From Datnioides undecimradiatus (Eukaryota > Chordata > Actinopteri > Lobotiformes > Datnioididae): 64,000 bases of DNA. Where the stretch lies: NCBI GenBank assembly GCA_008933995.1, contig WARS01000029.1, positions 23,310,879 to 23,374,878 of the forward strand. The letters run 5' to 3'. Positions within the stretch are counted from its first letter, which is position 1. Every line of letters begins with the position of its first letter. Shown here in pieces: positions 23,924 through 38,060 of this stretch. The notes under the pieces were generated by a model. That model saw only the letters and a program-made list of their open reading frames with translations. It did not search any database and was not told where the DNA came from. The translations under genes and the position numbers were made by a program.

Positions 23924-26900
23924 CCCATTTCTGTTCCCAGCGCTGGGATAATCATCCACGTTCTGAATTCTCATATCCTCCCACGCCAGAATCTTTCTGC
24001 TCCCGTGAGCAGAAAACCAGAGCACCCCGTCTCCTCTCTTCTCATCTCCGCCTCTTACCCTGCAGTTGTCATGAATCCTCTGTATTCGTGTGTGTGTACG
24101 AGTGTTTGTGTGTGTGCATGTGTGTGTTTGTAACTCAGAGGCTGCCTGCAGGCTAAGCTTTGTAGGGTCTACCATTACGGTTTTCTGATGACTGTGAGTG
24201 ATACAGTGCCAAATGGAAACCCTGTGCGCGCCACTAAACCGAAGCACCTGTACAGTATGTCTGCACGCAACCACGCTGCTGTCGGTGCATCTCTGCTGGT
24301 GTGTTTTGCGCATGTGCTCGCGTTTTGTGCGTAAAGGTGTGTGTTTGTGTGTGTCACCGCTGCAGAGTTTGTGCACAATGTGCACTGTGACAAATAGCTG
24401 ATCTGTCTGGGAATGTGTGGGCGGGATTCTACTTCAAGAGCATGTCGGAGCAATTAGAGTTGGCCTCAACTACAAACACACACACATGGCTGCACAAGTG
24501 CACACAGCTGATTTACATGAGCAGAGATAATGCAGTGTCTGTACAGTCAGATCTCCTGTAACAGGACATTCTTAGCGTTAAGTACGAGTTACTCTCAGCC
24601 AGTGGTTGGGGAAAAGGTCGACAGATTTAATCCCACAGAGACGCACAAACTTTTGTTTCTCTCTCCGGAGAGACCAACTTATCGAGATCAGCGGGTTCAA
24701 AAACAACAACGCTCCTCTCGTAATGAACAACTTGTGGTGACACTTTGAAACTTCTGTGATCCACATCCACAGAATTTGATCCTCTTACTCATAACGGACT
24801 ATTAGCTCTAAAGCTGCAAACACAGCAATGCTAGCAGCTCCATGAGACTGTCCTCACTCTCCGTGCAGTGTTTTAGCTAAATGCTAACGTCGTAATGAGT
24901 CATGCAGGTATATATTTCTCTTACCATCTTCAACATGCATGCTAACATTTGCTAATTAGCACAAAAACAAAGTGCACCTTGGGAAATATTAGTTTTGCAG
25001 GTGTTTGACCATAAACCACAATCTGGAGAAACTCATTGGGTTCAATTTGAAATATTTACTCAGGTAATTCCTCCTGAACCACACTTTAAAAGGCAGGTAT
25101 TTCAGCCTGGACCATAGATTCTTTATAGAAGTGGCTATAGTCAACATAAAGTCAGCCATATTGGTTTGCGGACCCCTGTTTGGAGCTTTGTGTTTATCAC
25201 TGTGAGCGTCCATCTTTGTTTTTCTGACACAAGAGGTGACCACATTTGGACAAGAAGGTGGAGCTGCCATGGATACGCTTTGCAACACTGTCGCCATGGT
25301 AGCGACTTGTCAATCACAGGGCAGCCACTCCGTCAATAATACCCTGCTTTATCCTGTATTTGACTCTAAATGAGACCATAATTAACAGAACGAAGTGGAG
25401 AAAACTTAAAACTAGCGACTGGCAACATGAAGTAATTAGGAAAAAGTTCACCGAGGTGATGAAGTCAGACGTCATTTTCTCATAAGCTTCTATATAATGG
25501 GACTGATGTCAGGTGCCTGGACTAATGGCAACAGATCGGACACCTGTGACTCTGTTAGAAACCCACTGAGTGAGCCTTTACCTTCGCTGTGTGACATTTT
25601 AAATGCGTATTGTCCTCAGCGTTATTCAGATTCAGAAACAACCGTCTGGAAGTGCGGCGGTTGCTTAATTGGAATTCACCTATCGCCATGGTAACCGGTG
25701 ACAACACACTGACTGACATCGTCCATCTGGTGGACCGCAGCCAGCTGTTTCAGATAATTATCTCATCGTGTGTTGCGCAGGAGAATCACTGCAGGCGGAT
25801 CAAGATCCTGGGGGACTGTTACTACTGTGTGTCGGGTCTGACCCAGCCCAAGGCAGACCACGCCCACTGCTGTGTGGAGATGGGACTGGACATGATTGAC
25901 ACGATCGCGTGAGTCACACACACGCCTACATCTTTGGGGTAACGTGCATACGAGCGCCCACACATCTGTGCAGGTTTCATTTAATCTGCGCGTGCATTTT
26001 ATTTGTACGTTTGAAGAAAATTATATAAACTTGTTTGATTTTAAGTAACTTTGGTGGATCATTCGGCCAAAAGTGGAAGAACTGGTTCATTGTCAGAGGA
26101 GAAAGAGCAATATTGTCATATTTATAAGCTTATCATAACCCTGAAGTTTACTTTTTTAATAATTTTATATAGTTTAATCTAATTTTAATTCATTTTCTTT
26201 AAGTTCAAATGCTTCAAATTTCACCTAATCCTCACTAAATGTAATATATATCATAAATCCCTACATAAAATCTGGTGTTTGAATAATAAAAAGGCAAAAA
26301 GTGAAAAGATAAAGCTAAAGACTGGAAGAGCCGGGGGACTTCAGGTGTAATTACCTGTATTTTACATCCATCAATACACCAATTACTTGCCTTTGCCATT
26401 AAACATCATTAGGAACAAAAGCCTGTTTCTATTATAATATTCCGAAACGAACAAAGACCTGGTTCTCTCTGCCGTGGAGGTAAATACAGTAAGTCAAATT
26501 CAAAATTAAAGTAAATTCCCACTATTTATTAATTTACTGTGAGATACAGTTAATAACACAGTTGATCATTTGTGCTTATTAAAATAAAAGTGCAGCCTTG
26601 GTGTTTGCAGGCTCTCTTTGAGTGCTTCGTGCTCATAAATCAAATCTGTTCGAGTGCGTTTTCAGGTTTTTAAGATCGATTTAGATCATCTGTTTATAAA
26701 CCCAGCATTTACCGGTCATTTAACTGTCTCTGCATCTCCCAGCTTTCTCTGAGACTGGTTGCTCAACATTCATGCAACACGTATGCAGCCGTCATACGTG
26801 TGAGAGAAGACGGTGTTTCGCCGCAAGAGCTACTCAGTTTTGTCTGGGGACTGCAAAGTAGTGTTGGAAAGCCTCTGCTAACTGAGGCAAATTCAATTTG

Positions 26901-26949
26901 TGACGATTTTGCAACCACAAAGGCACTTTGCGGCACTCAGACACACACT

Positions 26950-27002
<53 letters not shown>

Positions 27003-28278
27003 GCACACACTCGCTTTACGTAGACAGCCTTTACCTCATTTCCTTGTGTGAACACTCGCCTGTCATGTTCCTCTCCCTGCTGCTGTGTCTGAGTGGATGG
27101 ATGCTGCTGTAGGAGTCCTTTATCTCAGAGGACAGGTGCTGCCACACACACTCATCCCTCTGAGTGTGTGTGTGTGTGTGTGTGCCTGTGTGTGTGTGTG
27201 ACATCCCTCCTTCAGCCTGACGGGCAGACCACATTTTCTCTTCCGCCGCCCTGTAAACATACACACAAACATCATCTGAAGTGTCTGACCTTTCGCCGGT
27301 GACGATGAGCTTTGTGTAGTGATTTACCAGAGAGGAGAGGCTTTGCACCGCGGCACCAGGAAGTGAAGGTGCTCTGCACACGTACCTGTGCGTGCAGAAA
27401 CACACACACACACACACGAGCAAACGTAGACGCAGGCATGCACACACTCATGCAGATCAGCAGGTCAGCGGACTGACTCTATGAATTTACTTGTTTTTGG
27501 TTGAAGTGTTTAAGGCTCTTTGTAGAAGAGAGGGACACGACTTCAAGACAGCATATCTCCCCCTAGACTGCAAAATATGCAATGTGCACATCCAGTCCAG
27601 CATCACAGTAAACACAGAGACAGATGATCCGTTGCATAAAAGCGGCAGAATGTCCCAAGAAAACAGGATCAAATGACGCTGGCAGCCCTGTAGAAACAGC
27701 TATAAGATAAATGACCATGCTAACATGCTAATGTTTAGCAGATATGATGTTTACCATGTTCAGCGTCTTAGTTTTGTGTGTTAGCATGCTAGTATTAGCT
27801 AATTTACACCAAAATGTAAAGCAAAGTCAAGGCTGCCTGGGCTGTTATTAGGTTTTAGAGCAAAGTGTTGGATAAATTAAAAGTCAGAAGATGACAAAGG
27901 TTGGCAGGTTCATCCTCTGGGGACCAGGAACGTCCACTCAAACATTCAAGGTAAACAGAGAGATGCAGGCGTGAATCATAATCTCTTCAGTGCAGGTTAA
28001 AGTTTCTTGTTTTTTCATGTTTTTGTGGATTAACCTTCTACCCCCGACTCACCCGTCCCCTGCAGGTCGGTGGTGGAGGCGACAGAGGTGGATCTCAACA
28101 TGCGTGTTGGTCTGCACACAGGACGGGTGCTGTGCGGCGTGCTGGGCCTCAGGAAGTGGCAGTATGACGTCTGGTCAAACGATGTCACACTGGCAAATGT
28201 GATGGAGGCCGGAGGGCTGCCTGGGTCAGTGCCGACCGTTACACCCGCTGAAACTGGACTCACAGTACACAGTCACAG

Positions 28279-28310
<32 letters not shown>

Positions 28311-30659
28311 CCCAGCAACAGAGATATGCGACGCAGGCTTATGATGCATGCATCCAATCACGGCAGTAACAGATGTATTCTTTCTGCATATCTATTTTTA
28401 TAGACTTGAAGGTCCATCATAAAGAATGAGGCCGACATAATTTTATCACTTCATTATTGATAAAAATATAACAAATCAACTGAAAAGTATCGGCTTTATT
28501 CCCAGAAAAGCTCCCGCCGTTATGAGATCCCCATCTGTGTCTCACAATTACAAGCAAGTTTTCTTAATTATAGATCCAAATATGGATAATTACAGATCAG
28601 ATTACAGATTATCAGCGAAGTTAAACATGATTATCAGAGATAAGGAGGTTATATGTTGTAAGTAGGAGGTCGTTTTACGTAATTATGAGATATGAAAGTC
28701 AGCTTTCCATAAAAATAAATAAACAACAGGACGTTAACGTTGCATTTGCGTGACTTAAACAACATTTCTCTGCTATGCTAAACATGGTAAGTGTAGTTTA
28801 CAGAGTCTGCTCTAAGCCAGTTGAGCCAGTTAGAAAGATCCAATAACAGTACATCAGTTATTAGATGTCCACACACAATCAGTGCATTTTATTCTAGTAG
28901 ATTACATTTGTGCATTAGAGAGGGATCTTTTAGAGATTCAGATTCGGTGTCGTCGCTCGGCTGTCAGCAAACTTTGGCCTAAAACTGAGGTTGTTTTCAG
29001 AAAGTCTGGACCGCTATGCAAGTTTTGCAAAATGAATCGAAGTCACATTCGGAGGTGATTTGAAATCCAATCAGATTCCTACAGGTGTTTCTCGGTGCGG
29101 TCGCTCGGGATGTGACACCCAGAGCGATGCGTGTGCGGTGGACGGACGACTGGACAGCCCACCAGCACTTTGTGAGGAGGCCTCTGCGCGGGCCGCAGCC
29201 GGAAAAACATTTTTCCAATGATGGAAAGCGGCGTTAGATTGTACAAAGTCGCAGATGCCTACGTCGTTACCATAGCAACCCGTGCAGATGAGAGGTTGAT
29301 GACACATAAATCTAATCTGATCACTCATTCGGTCGGTCTTTAAGATCTGATCTGAGAAACAAATCTGATTTTGCCTGCAGCCTGAAGAAAAATATGAATT
29401 ATGTTAAACATCATTTCTGCTTCTCCCAGCTTATTGTTGCAACTGACACGCAGGTTCGTCAGGTTTTACTTCTCTTTTTATTGCCAGATGTGTCTTTAAA
29501 CCCGTGATATGACTGAGATATTAATTTCTTTGTCGGTCTCGCATCAAAAATAGCACGAACCAAAGCTTCTCTGAGCGTAAGCAGCCACGTTTACTGTGCT
29601 TTCCAGCGCAGCAGATTCAGAATAAGAAACACTTGCCATGCTAATAAGGGAATATATTATCTATATGCAGTGATATGGCTTTAATCTGTCCTCTAATGGT
29701 TTTTTGGAAAGTGAAGTTTAATATTGCAGAGATATAAGCCACATGTAGTTTTTGGTCTTTTCGTGCATTGTTAATAACAGAATAAAGGCTGAGTTATTAA
29801 GTTATCCTTCAAAAAGTCGTCCTATCTCATATTCAGTGGCTAAAAAAAAAAAAAAAAAAAGTTAGCAGGATTAAATTATTTCCCTTTGATGCAGCTTCAT
29901 GCGTTTTCCACATCTGCAGCTTTTAAACGAGGCCCAGAACGCTGGTGTTAAATCGATGTCACTTCATTCAGGAAAACTCATATACAGTAACAAGCTGATT
30001 TGCATTTAAAACGCAGTGAAATGAGGTCACCTCCTCGGCTCAATTTGGTCTTGTTTCAAGTGAAGTAATAAGATTTTAGAACTCGTTACCAGATTAAATG
30101 AGTCGTTAGGATGAAAATTCCTTTTGGAGGGTTTTTGAGCGAGCCGAGGGGTCTATTAGGTCGATAGGAATAATGAGGGCGATGATGATTGGAGGCCTCG
30201 GCGCCGGACTTTTATCACTAACCGGCTTTGCGTCCTCTGCTCTGCTTGCGCTCGCAGCAAGGTGCACATCACACGGACCACCCTGGAGTGTCTGAACGGA
30301 GACTACGAGGTGGAGCCGGGCTTCGGCCACGAGAGGCACGCCTTCCTCCAGAAGCATCACATAGAGACGTATTTCATCGTGCCGTCACACAGACGCAAAG
30401 TACGCCAGTTTGCATCCCCCCCCCCTCCCCTCTCTCTCTTTCTGTGTGTGTCTCTCGCCCAGCGTACAACCCAAGAGGTGACACATCTATCAGTGTTACA
30501 ACAGTTAATCCTCTGATGCGGAGAGGGAGGCCGGCTGTGTGTTAAGCTGGCATACACACGGCTAGTATCACTATCTCACACCAACTGTACATGTGGAACC
30601 AGAGCTGTGTGTGTGTGTGTGTGTCTACTCATAACATTTTAAATCCGCAGTTAAATGCT

Positions 30660-30693
<34 letters not shown>

Positions 30694-32487
30694 TGAACGC
30701 TTGATGTTTCCAGGTTTTCCAACGTTACACACTCACAGTTTACTGTAAAAATCCCATGAATGAGACGGTTCTCCCCTCCGCCCTCGCCCTGGACCGACTG
30801 AATGACGCAGTTTTACTTTTTCTCAGGTTCATTGTGAGAGAAGCTGGATTTTGCTCGCCACAATAATAAAGAATAAATAAGACTGCAGGTTTAGAAATTA
30901 TGAATGTTGAATTTCAGAAGCTTTGACGTCTTGGGAGGCTGCACAGAGTGGAAATTAACCTCATTTAGCAGCAAAACTTAGAGCAAAACTTGCACTTGTG
31001 CAGCTCATCAGTTCATAAACTAGCTGAAAAACAAAGGACTGAATTCCCATGAACCTCGCCTGTAGTTTAGCTAATGCTAACAGAGCAGGTTATTAAGCTA
31101 AATAGAGTTAAACGCTAACAGATTTGTCTTTTGTTGACATGTTTTTCAGTGTTTTTCCATCATTAAGCTGCAGTAGATGTGAAATATTCTTACTTATCTC
31201 TTAAGTGTTTGCACTTTACAACAATTCAACTCTCCATGACTCCATGAGTAGGGTGCAACTGCAAACATTCGAGCAAATCCTGCAGCAACAGCTTTAACCC
31301 GGTTTAAGTTGTGATTTTGAGTGTGATAGGTGAACTCTGACCTCAGCTGGAGCCCCGTTATGAAAGGGTGTGCAGACCTTTTTCATTTGAAATGTTCCTA
31401 ATAATCCACTCTTCGTTTGCTGTCAGATCACACGACGGAGCGAGGCTAACGTTAACACTTTACATTTCAAAAACCTGCAATTTTACAAGCATAGACTCTT
31501 TTTCTACAGTGTACATGTATTAAAATGACTAGTTCTAACTGATATAGTTGTACTTTGATTGGCGCTTTATCATTTCATTGTGTGTGTTTGTTGAAAGTCA
31601 GTATGTTAGCATTGTCCTACAGGTTAAACATTAGCTTTTAGGCTAAATGCTGTATGCTGTAAGCTAGTTAACCCCCTGACATGCATGCTGAGTGTGCGGT
31701 GACTCGTTAATGTCTGTTTATTCCCGTAACGGAGATAAATTAGAAGATTTATCATCAGAACAAGTTGAATTTTAATTTTTATGGTTTAATTGTTTTTAAA
31801 AAGTAGGTGCAGCTTCTCTAAATGTGTGAATGAGCATGAAACACAGCCTGGTTTTAGCTTTCGTCCTGTTCACGCGTGAGGTTCAGAGCACCGATGTGTC
31901 ACATTTACAGTACGCTGGGAGACAAATATCAGGACCCTCACAGTGTTTCCTCCACCTCTCTGCAGCCTCTAGTTCTGTCTCTCTTTCCCACTCATCTCAC
32001 TACATCTTTGTCCTCATTCCCAGATCTTTCCCGGTCTCATCCTGTCAGACATCAAACCTGCCAAGAGGATGAAGTTCAAGACCGTGTGCTACCTGCTGGT
32101 GCAGCTGATGCACTGTAGGAAGATGTTCAAGGCCGAGATCCCCTTCTCCAACGTCATGACCTGCGAGGATGACGACAAAGTATGGAAATGCAATATGTTT
32201 GCATGCGTGTGCGCACCACCGCTGCACTGACTGGGTTATGTAGTAGGAAAAATCCTTTTAATGGGTTTGTGTGTCCATTTGTGATGGGGTGAAATCCTGC
32301 TTGGGTTCCTAATCTGCCATACACACACACACACACACACACTGTAACCCTGTAATCTGGATTTCTAGATTTCGCAGCATCATAAGCACTACAGTACAGT
32401 GCATTACAACTACTTGCTGAAGAGTAAGCCTTTGGAATAGATATTATGAGCAACTTTTGACCTAAACTCACTGCTCTTAAGCTCCCT

Positions 32488-32526
<39 letters not shown>

Positions 32527-35500
32527 CACGTGTGGATACTGTATGCGTCAGTGAGCAACATTCATCCGAGCTTGATTACATTTGGTCTAAAACCGCTATG
32601 ACGCAGCAGTGAGTCAGTGGCAGTGGTCGCCCTGACGTCGGCCCGTCGGTTGTTGCCGGTTGCTGATTGGTGTCGTGGCGTCACACGGTCCGGCTGTCAG
32701 AAATAGCCCGCCAGCTGTAATCCGCCCGACTGCGCGGGCTCGGCCAGGCATTAGTGCTTCATGATTCTGATGAGGTTGCGTTATGACTGCTGGTAATCAC
32801 CCACAGCCTGGTATCATCTCCTCTAATAGCATTAGCCACATTGTTACATGATTATCCAAGTAGCCAAAATCCCAGCATTGTGACTCAGAGGAATTTCATA
32901 ATGGAATTATGACACTGCAAATTATACCAGTCTGTGCTGCAGCTCTCTAGTGAACGTAGGTATATAAAGAGAGCCGGTCAATGTAAAACAGGAGAGGCAG
33001 AGCTGTGCAGCTGTGTGACGCGGTGGCGATGTCGGGAAGCTGGTTTGGGAAGCTGCAGGATGAGAAGTGTTTCATTCATAAACTTGTATTTTAAATCGAG
33101 GCCCCCCGGCTCCTTTTTTATTGCAATTCAAGCACTTAACGGGAAAACACTCCAACAAACCTCCTTTATTAAATCCTGTAGTCTCTCTTTTTAACTTCTT
33201 TTTAAATGTAACCCCACAGAAATCGGCAAATAAGGTGACGTCAGTGCAGCAACCTGCTTTATTTGGCCTTGTTTCAAGATATTGCAATGCTTAGTTTATA
33301 ACAGTCCTGCAACAAGTGCAAACACACCAGGACCTGAAGCACTGAGAGACTGAAATGCTCCTTAAGACAGCTGCAGTGTGATTTACATTACTATCTTTGT
33401 ATCACCTTCGCTGAGACTGAATGATTTGGCGTCAGAACATCTGTTTTTGCTTTTCATTAGTAGCAGCAGGTGTAAATTTAAAGAAAACTATTAATAATCT
33501 TGTGCCGTTGGTGTGAAGTGACACAAAGAAGTGAGTGAATCTGATTATACAACAGTCAAGACTGTAAATAAGCTTTATGACAGACAAAGCACATATTGTA
33601 ACATACCGTATGAAACAAAAACCTGGCTTAGGCGGCGTCGCTGTTGAAAACAATGTGCTGTTTCTTTTGAATATAATCTAATTTTACACTTTGTTGCAAG
33701 GATGGCTCTGGTTATTTTCAGCTCCTTATTTTGCTAGTTTTGGGGCATCATTACAAGCGAGCTTCATGAAAAGCGTCTCCCCAGGATGCACCCTCAGGAC
33801 CCGCAAACTCCATCAAACCCAAAAAAGCAATTACTGTAAAACACACAAGAGCGTTCACGCTGCAGTGCAACCTGCCTACGTCTTATATTCTGATCAAGTG
33901 CCGCCTGAAAACTTGCAGTGTGCTGTGTGTGTGCATTAGTGAGAAGATGCTCTAAAACTCTGAAATTACTGATTTCTTTGAGCTTTAGCTGTGGTTTCAG
34001 GTTAATGCTAATGCTAATTTTGCACTAATTGCAACTTATTTTAAACTGCAGTGTCTAGTTTAACTCATTTCGCAGTTAGCAATGCTATGCTATGCTATAC
34101 TAGCATGGTTAGCATGTTCTTTCACCCCCTGGTTGCAAATAAGGTTATATGCAATCACCGTTTCACAACAGACCGCCACACGATCTCTCAGTCTATGGTG
34201 CATGCAGAGTTTTACTGTTTTGCAGATGTGCAACACTCGGTCATAACGACGCAGATTCGACAATCGGTCAGCGTGACAGAGGCCTGGCGGTCCTTTTCCA
34301 CAGCCGAGGTGTATCTGACAACATTAATCGTGACTAAATTCTGTTTAGCTTTACCAGTCCCAGAGCGCCGGTCATGTGCACACAGGCTAACTGGATTACC
34401 GGGACATTTAAATGGAACAGACCATGATTAGCGTTTCCTAATCACACCTGTGCTTTTGCAGCGTCAGCTGTGGAAAGAGTGTCTGACTCTGAGTCGAGAG
34501 TGTCTATCTAAAACTTCCTGAATGGCTGCTGCGTGGATCATAGATCCCAGATTCATTTATGAGTTCTGACTTCCTCACAGTCACTTGCACTTCCTGTCTA
34601 CGACTTGTGCAGAACGCTGCTGCTAAACAGCTGCGCAGATGTTATTAAACATCCGCTGTTAAACCTAAATTCATGTCTTAGTAGTTGCCGTGGCCTCTTA
34701 GACGAACATCGAGTTGCGTTACCTACTGTATTTCATGGTTTTGTCCAATGTGCATTCTCAGTTTTTCAGTTCAATTCAATTTTATTTGTTTTTTTCATTT
34801 AAAACATTTTTTTCTTGGCTTAGTTTGGATTGACTATCTTTATTTTCTCTTTCTTCTAATATAATCAAAGGCTTACGCAGGTTTGATTGCAACAGATGAT
34901 TAGCGATGATTAGATTCATCTTTTCTGACAATGATATGGCAGAATGTCTCAGCTTAAGTCTACACTCACTGTGCACACACGCGCATGTATCTCGATATAA
35001 TTAGACATCTGTATATGTTAAGTTTTTGCATAAAAAAGTTGAAAATTGGTAAAAATTTGGATTTTAAGAGGCTCCGTGAACAAAGTTGAACCTAAATTAA
35101 CAGTTTAGCAACCAGCCCTCGGCTAAACTGCATTTTTCTACCCCGCCGGTGGTAATGAGGTGTTTTCTATCAGTATTTCATCAAACAATTTTGTTTTGTG
35201 GCGTTTAACAAGCGCTGCGGCCTCACGGGGCCGGGCCGGCACGGCTCTGGACCTTTCATCTCGTTTCCACTGATGTTCGTAAACTTATGACCAACTCTTA
35301 AAGTGAGAAACACAGAACTCTGCATCTGTATGCCTCAGCACAATCACAGCTTCGGCCCGGCAGACAGGCCGGCCTCTGCGGAGACTGATTGTGTTGTCTC
35401 CTTCTGTGCTTTGACAGCGGCGAGCCCTGCGGACGGCGTCGGAGAAGCTGAGGAACCGGACGTCCTTCTCAGCCACCGCCGTGCAGCACTCGCCGGGAAC

Positions 35501-38024
35501 ACGAGTCAACCGCTACATCGGGCGGCTCATCGAAGCGCGGCAGACCGAGTCCGAGACATCAGACCTCAACTACATCACCCTGTTCTACAGGAGCAAAGAC
35601 AGGGAGCGCAGGGTGAGGACGCACACGGACACGCTCTGAGCATGTGCAGAGGAGCAAGTGACTGCAAAATGAAACAAATCCACACTTTGCTCATTACACA
35701 TAAGGTAACATGCATCGTGACTTCACCCCTCCCTGTCTTATTCTCGCACATACACACCCTACACAGTCTAATTCTCTTTCTCCCCCTTCTCCCTCTCTCC
35801 CACGCCTGTTGTCTATGATGTCTGTGTGTGTGTGTGTGTGTCTACGTGTGTGTGGTTGTGTGTGTGCGTATGAGGAATCCACCCACCCTCTCAGGAGGGG
35901 GTGCAGATAATGATTTGGGAACGTCTGAGCGCCACACGTGATATCTTTCTCCTATGTGTGCGTGGGCAGAGCCATAAAGGAGACACAGAACAGGGACTGG
36001 TTTGTGTGTGTGTGTGCGTGTGTGTGCGTGTGTGCATATATGTGTGTGTGTGTGTCTTTGTCTGTGTGCATCTAGACACCAAAACTAGTAGCAGCAGAAT
36101 TAAAACCCTGTACACAGTAAAAACTGGTTTACTCATTTTAACATATTTCAGAAGCCGGGAAAATGCCACCAGCAGTAAATTGAGAACACAAATTAGTATA
36201 AAGTGTTTATTTACTCCCACACAGCTCAGGAATAAAGATTTCTTTCATAAGATGCTTGTAGAGTTCAGGACACCGCTGTCTGCTCCAGAAGTTTGGATCT
36301 AAACGAACGTCAGACCTCCAGAAGTCGCTCTTTGTTTCCTGCGTGACAGTTTCTGGAGCTCGCCCAGCTCCTTCGAGATGAGTGAACCTGCATAATCCGG
36401 ATTCATTCGATGTCGCTCGCTCCGAGGAAGCTTTTATCTCGTGCAGAAATGCCACGCGGTGAGGTCGGAACTTATACAACGTAAAAACAACAAACCTATT
36501 GTCATGTAAAGCAGGCTCCGGCACAGCGCAGCTTGGTCCCCCCGACTTTATCTTCCTCATTTTCTCTGCGTGAAGCCCTGGAGAAGCCAAGCGACGGTCA
36601 GTCGGACTGTTTTGCCATTAAATATATGATCGAATCAAGTGATTGGCATGAAATCATGAAACAAACTGCTCTGAGCAACCTCTGAAGTCAGCAGCTGCAA
36701 CATGGACTCGAGCGTAATCCTCTGTGGGCAGCACCGTCAACGTACGTCCCCTAAACGTGCCTGTTTGTGCCACAGAGAGGCTGCGATGGTTAGTCCATAA
36801 GATTATCGAAGGTTCGTCACTGAAAAAGACCTTTTTGTTTGAGGGTTAGATCCTTTTTAAACAACCAGTCTGCTCAAACCAGCCAGACTCCAGTGTCTTA
36901 AACAGTCATTTTAGCTGTAATCTTTATCAATAGAGTCTGGTTGGGTTTGCTGACACTTCCTGGTTTTCAGACTCTGAGCTTGTCGGTGTCGGCAACAAGC
37001 ACTTTACAGCAGCATCTGCAAGCTGAAGCACCCCTTCAGGATTAGGAGTTCTCACTCCTTCGGTCCTTTCCGTTAGCCACCCTTTCACAAGTGAGGTGCA
37101 TCTCTAGGTTTTCTTCCCAAGGGTACAAATGGAGCGTGAGAACAGCGAGTAGACTCAGCTCCCTCAGGTGGCTTACGCTTGAGGCGGAGGCTGTAGGTGA
37201 AGCTCCAGGTATCGCCTGGTGTTTCAGGAGCTTAGGGTTACAACCAGAGGGATAAGATCACGCAGGTGAAACCGACTCGCTCTGTGGACCCAGAGGGAGA
37301 AAGCCAGGGGCTCAGATAAGGAAGAAGAGGGTCGAGTTAGCTGCTGCTTCGTGACAGCGGAAGGCGGCATTTCAGGTCGATTGGACGTCTTTGAAGGTAT
37401 TCCAAAGACGTCCATTCGACAGGCAGGAGATATACTGTATGTCAGTCAGCCTGGAAACACCTAACCAGCTCTCCCACCAGCGCACCAGCTTTCTTTCTAA
37501 ATAAACATGGAGTTGCATAAAGCTTTAGTGCGCGGGATGATGTTGCAAACCAAGGCTACCTTTTCTAACATGGTATACCAGTTGTGGGTGACATTTGTCT
37601 GCCATAGATGTCGAGCTTCGTCATCAAAGGTTCGATTCACAGCTACAGTTCCTGTAAATCTTCACCAAACCTGCTCATGAACCTGGTGTCAAAGAACCTG
37701 ATCGTTTGATCCGGCTCCTGATAGCAACTGGGGCTGTACTGGGAAATCTTTGAAAGGTCATTCACCGAAACCTTTGCAAATATAAGAGAAACAACCTTGA
37801 ACAAGCATGAAGCTGTTGTCGGCGGCCAACCAGCATCTGAATTGCGCAATATTTATGTTCCTCTTCTCAAAGTTTGTTGAATTTAGATGGATGTGTTGAC
37901 GCGTTCTCTCTGTTTTCTCTTAGTATCACCAGGTGTACGACGACCATTTCATCAGCGCTGTGGTTCTCTCTCTGATCCTCGCTGCTCTGTTTGGCCTTAT
38001 CTATTTGCTAATGATCCCGCAGTA

Positions 38025-38060
<36 letters not shown>

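Larger units (their letters stand above)
21405..25780 (+). other. adcy1 intron 4
   Basis: 4376 nt, GTAAGT to GCGCAG. Contains a (GT)n(GA)n tract, several CA/GT microsatellites, a dispersed repeat at 24868-25032 and a second repeat-like stretch at about 25098-25500. No exon seen. Confidence 0.85.
25909..28065 (+). other. adcy1 intron 5
   Basis: 2157 nt, GTGAGT to CTGCAG. AT-rich first half, long (CA)n at 26940, (GT)n at 27163, and a dispersed repeat copy at 27709-27950. No exon seen. Confidence 0.85.
35613..37923 (+). other. adcy1 intron 9
   Basis: 2311 nt, GTGAGG to CTTAG. GT-rich tracts in the first 450 nt; the rest is unique-looking sequence with no coding signal. Confidence 0.85.

Noticed and set aside
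25610-25780. Open frame running into exon 5 from upstream, suggesting a longer exon
   Set aside because: A good GCGCAG acceptor stands at 25780 and the upstream residues have no counterpart in AC1; exon 4 joins cleanly to 25781.
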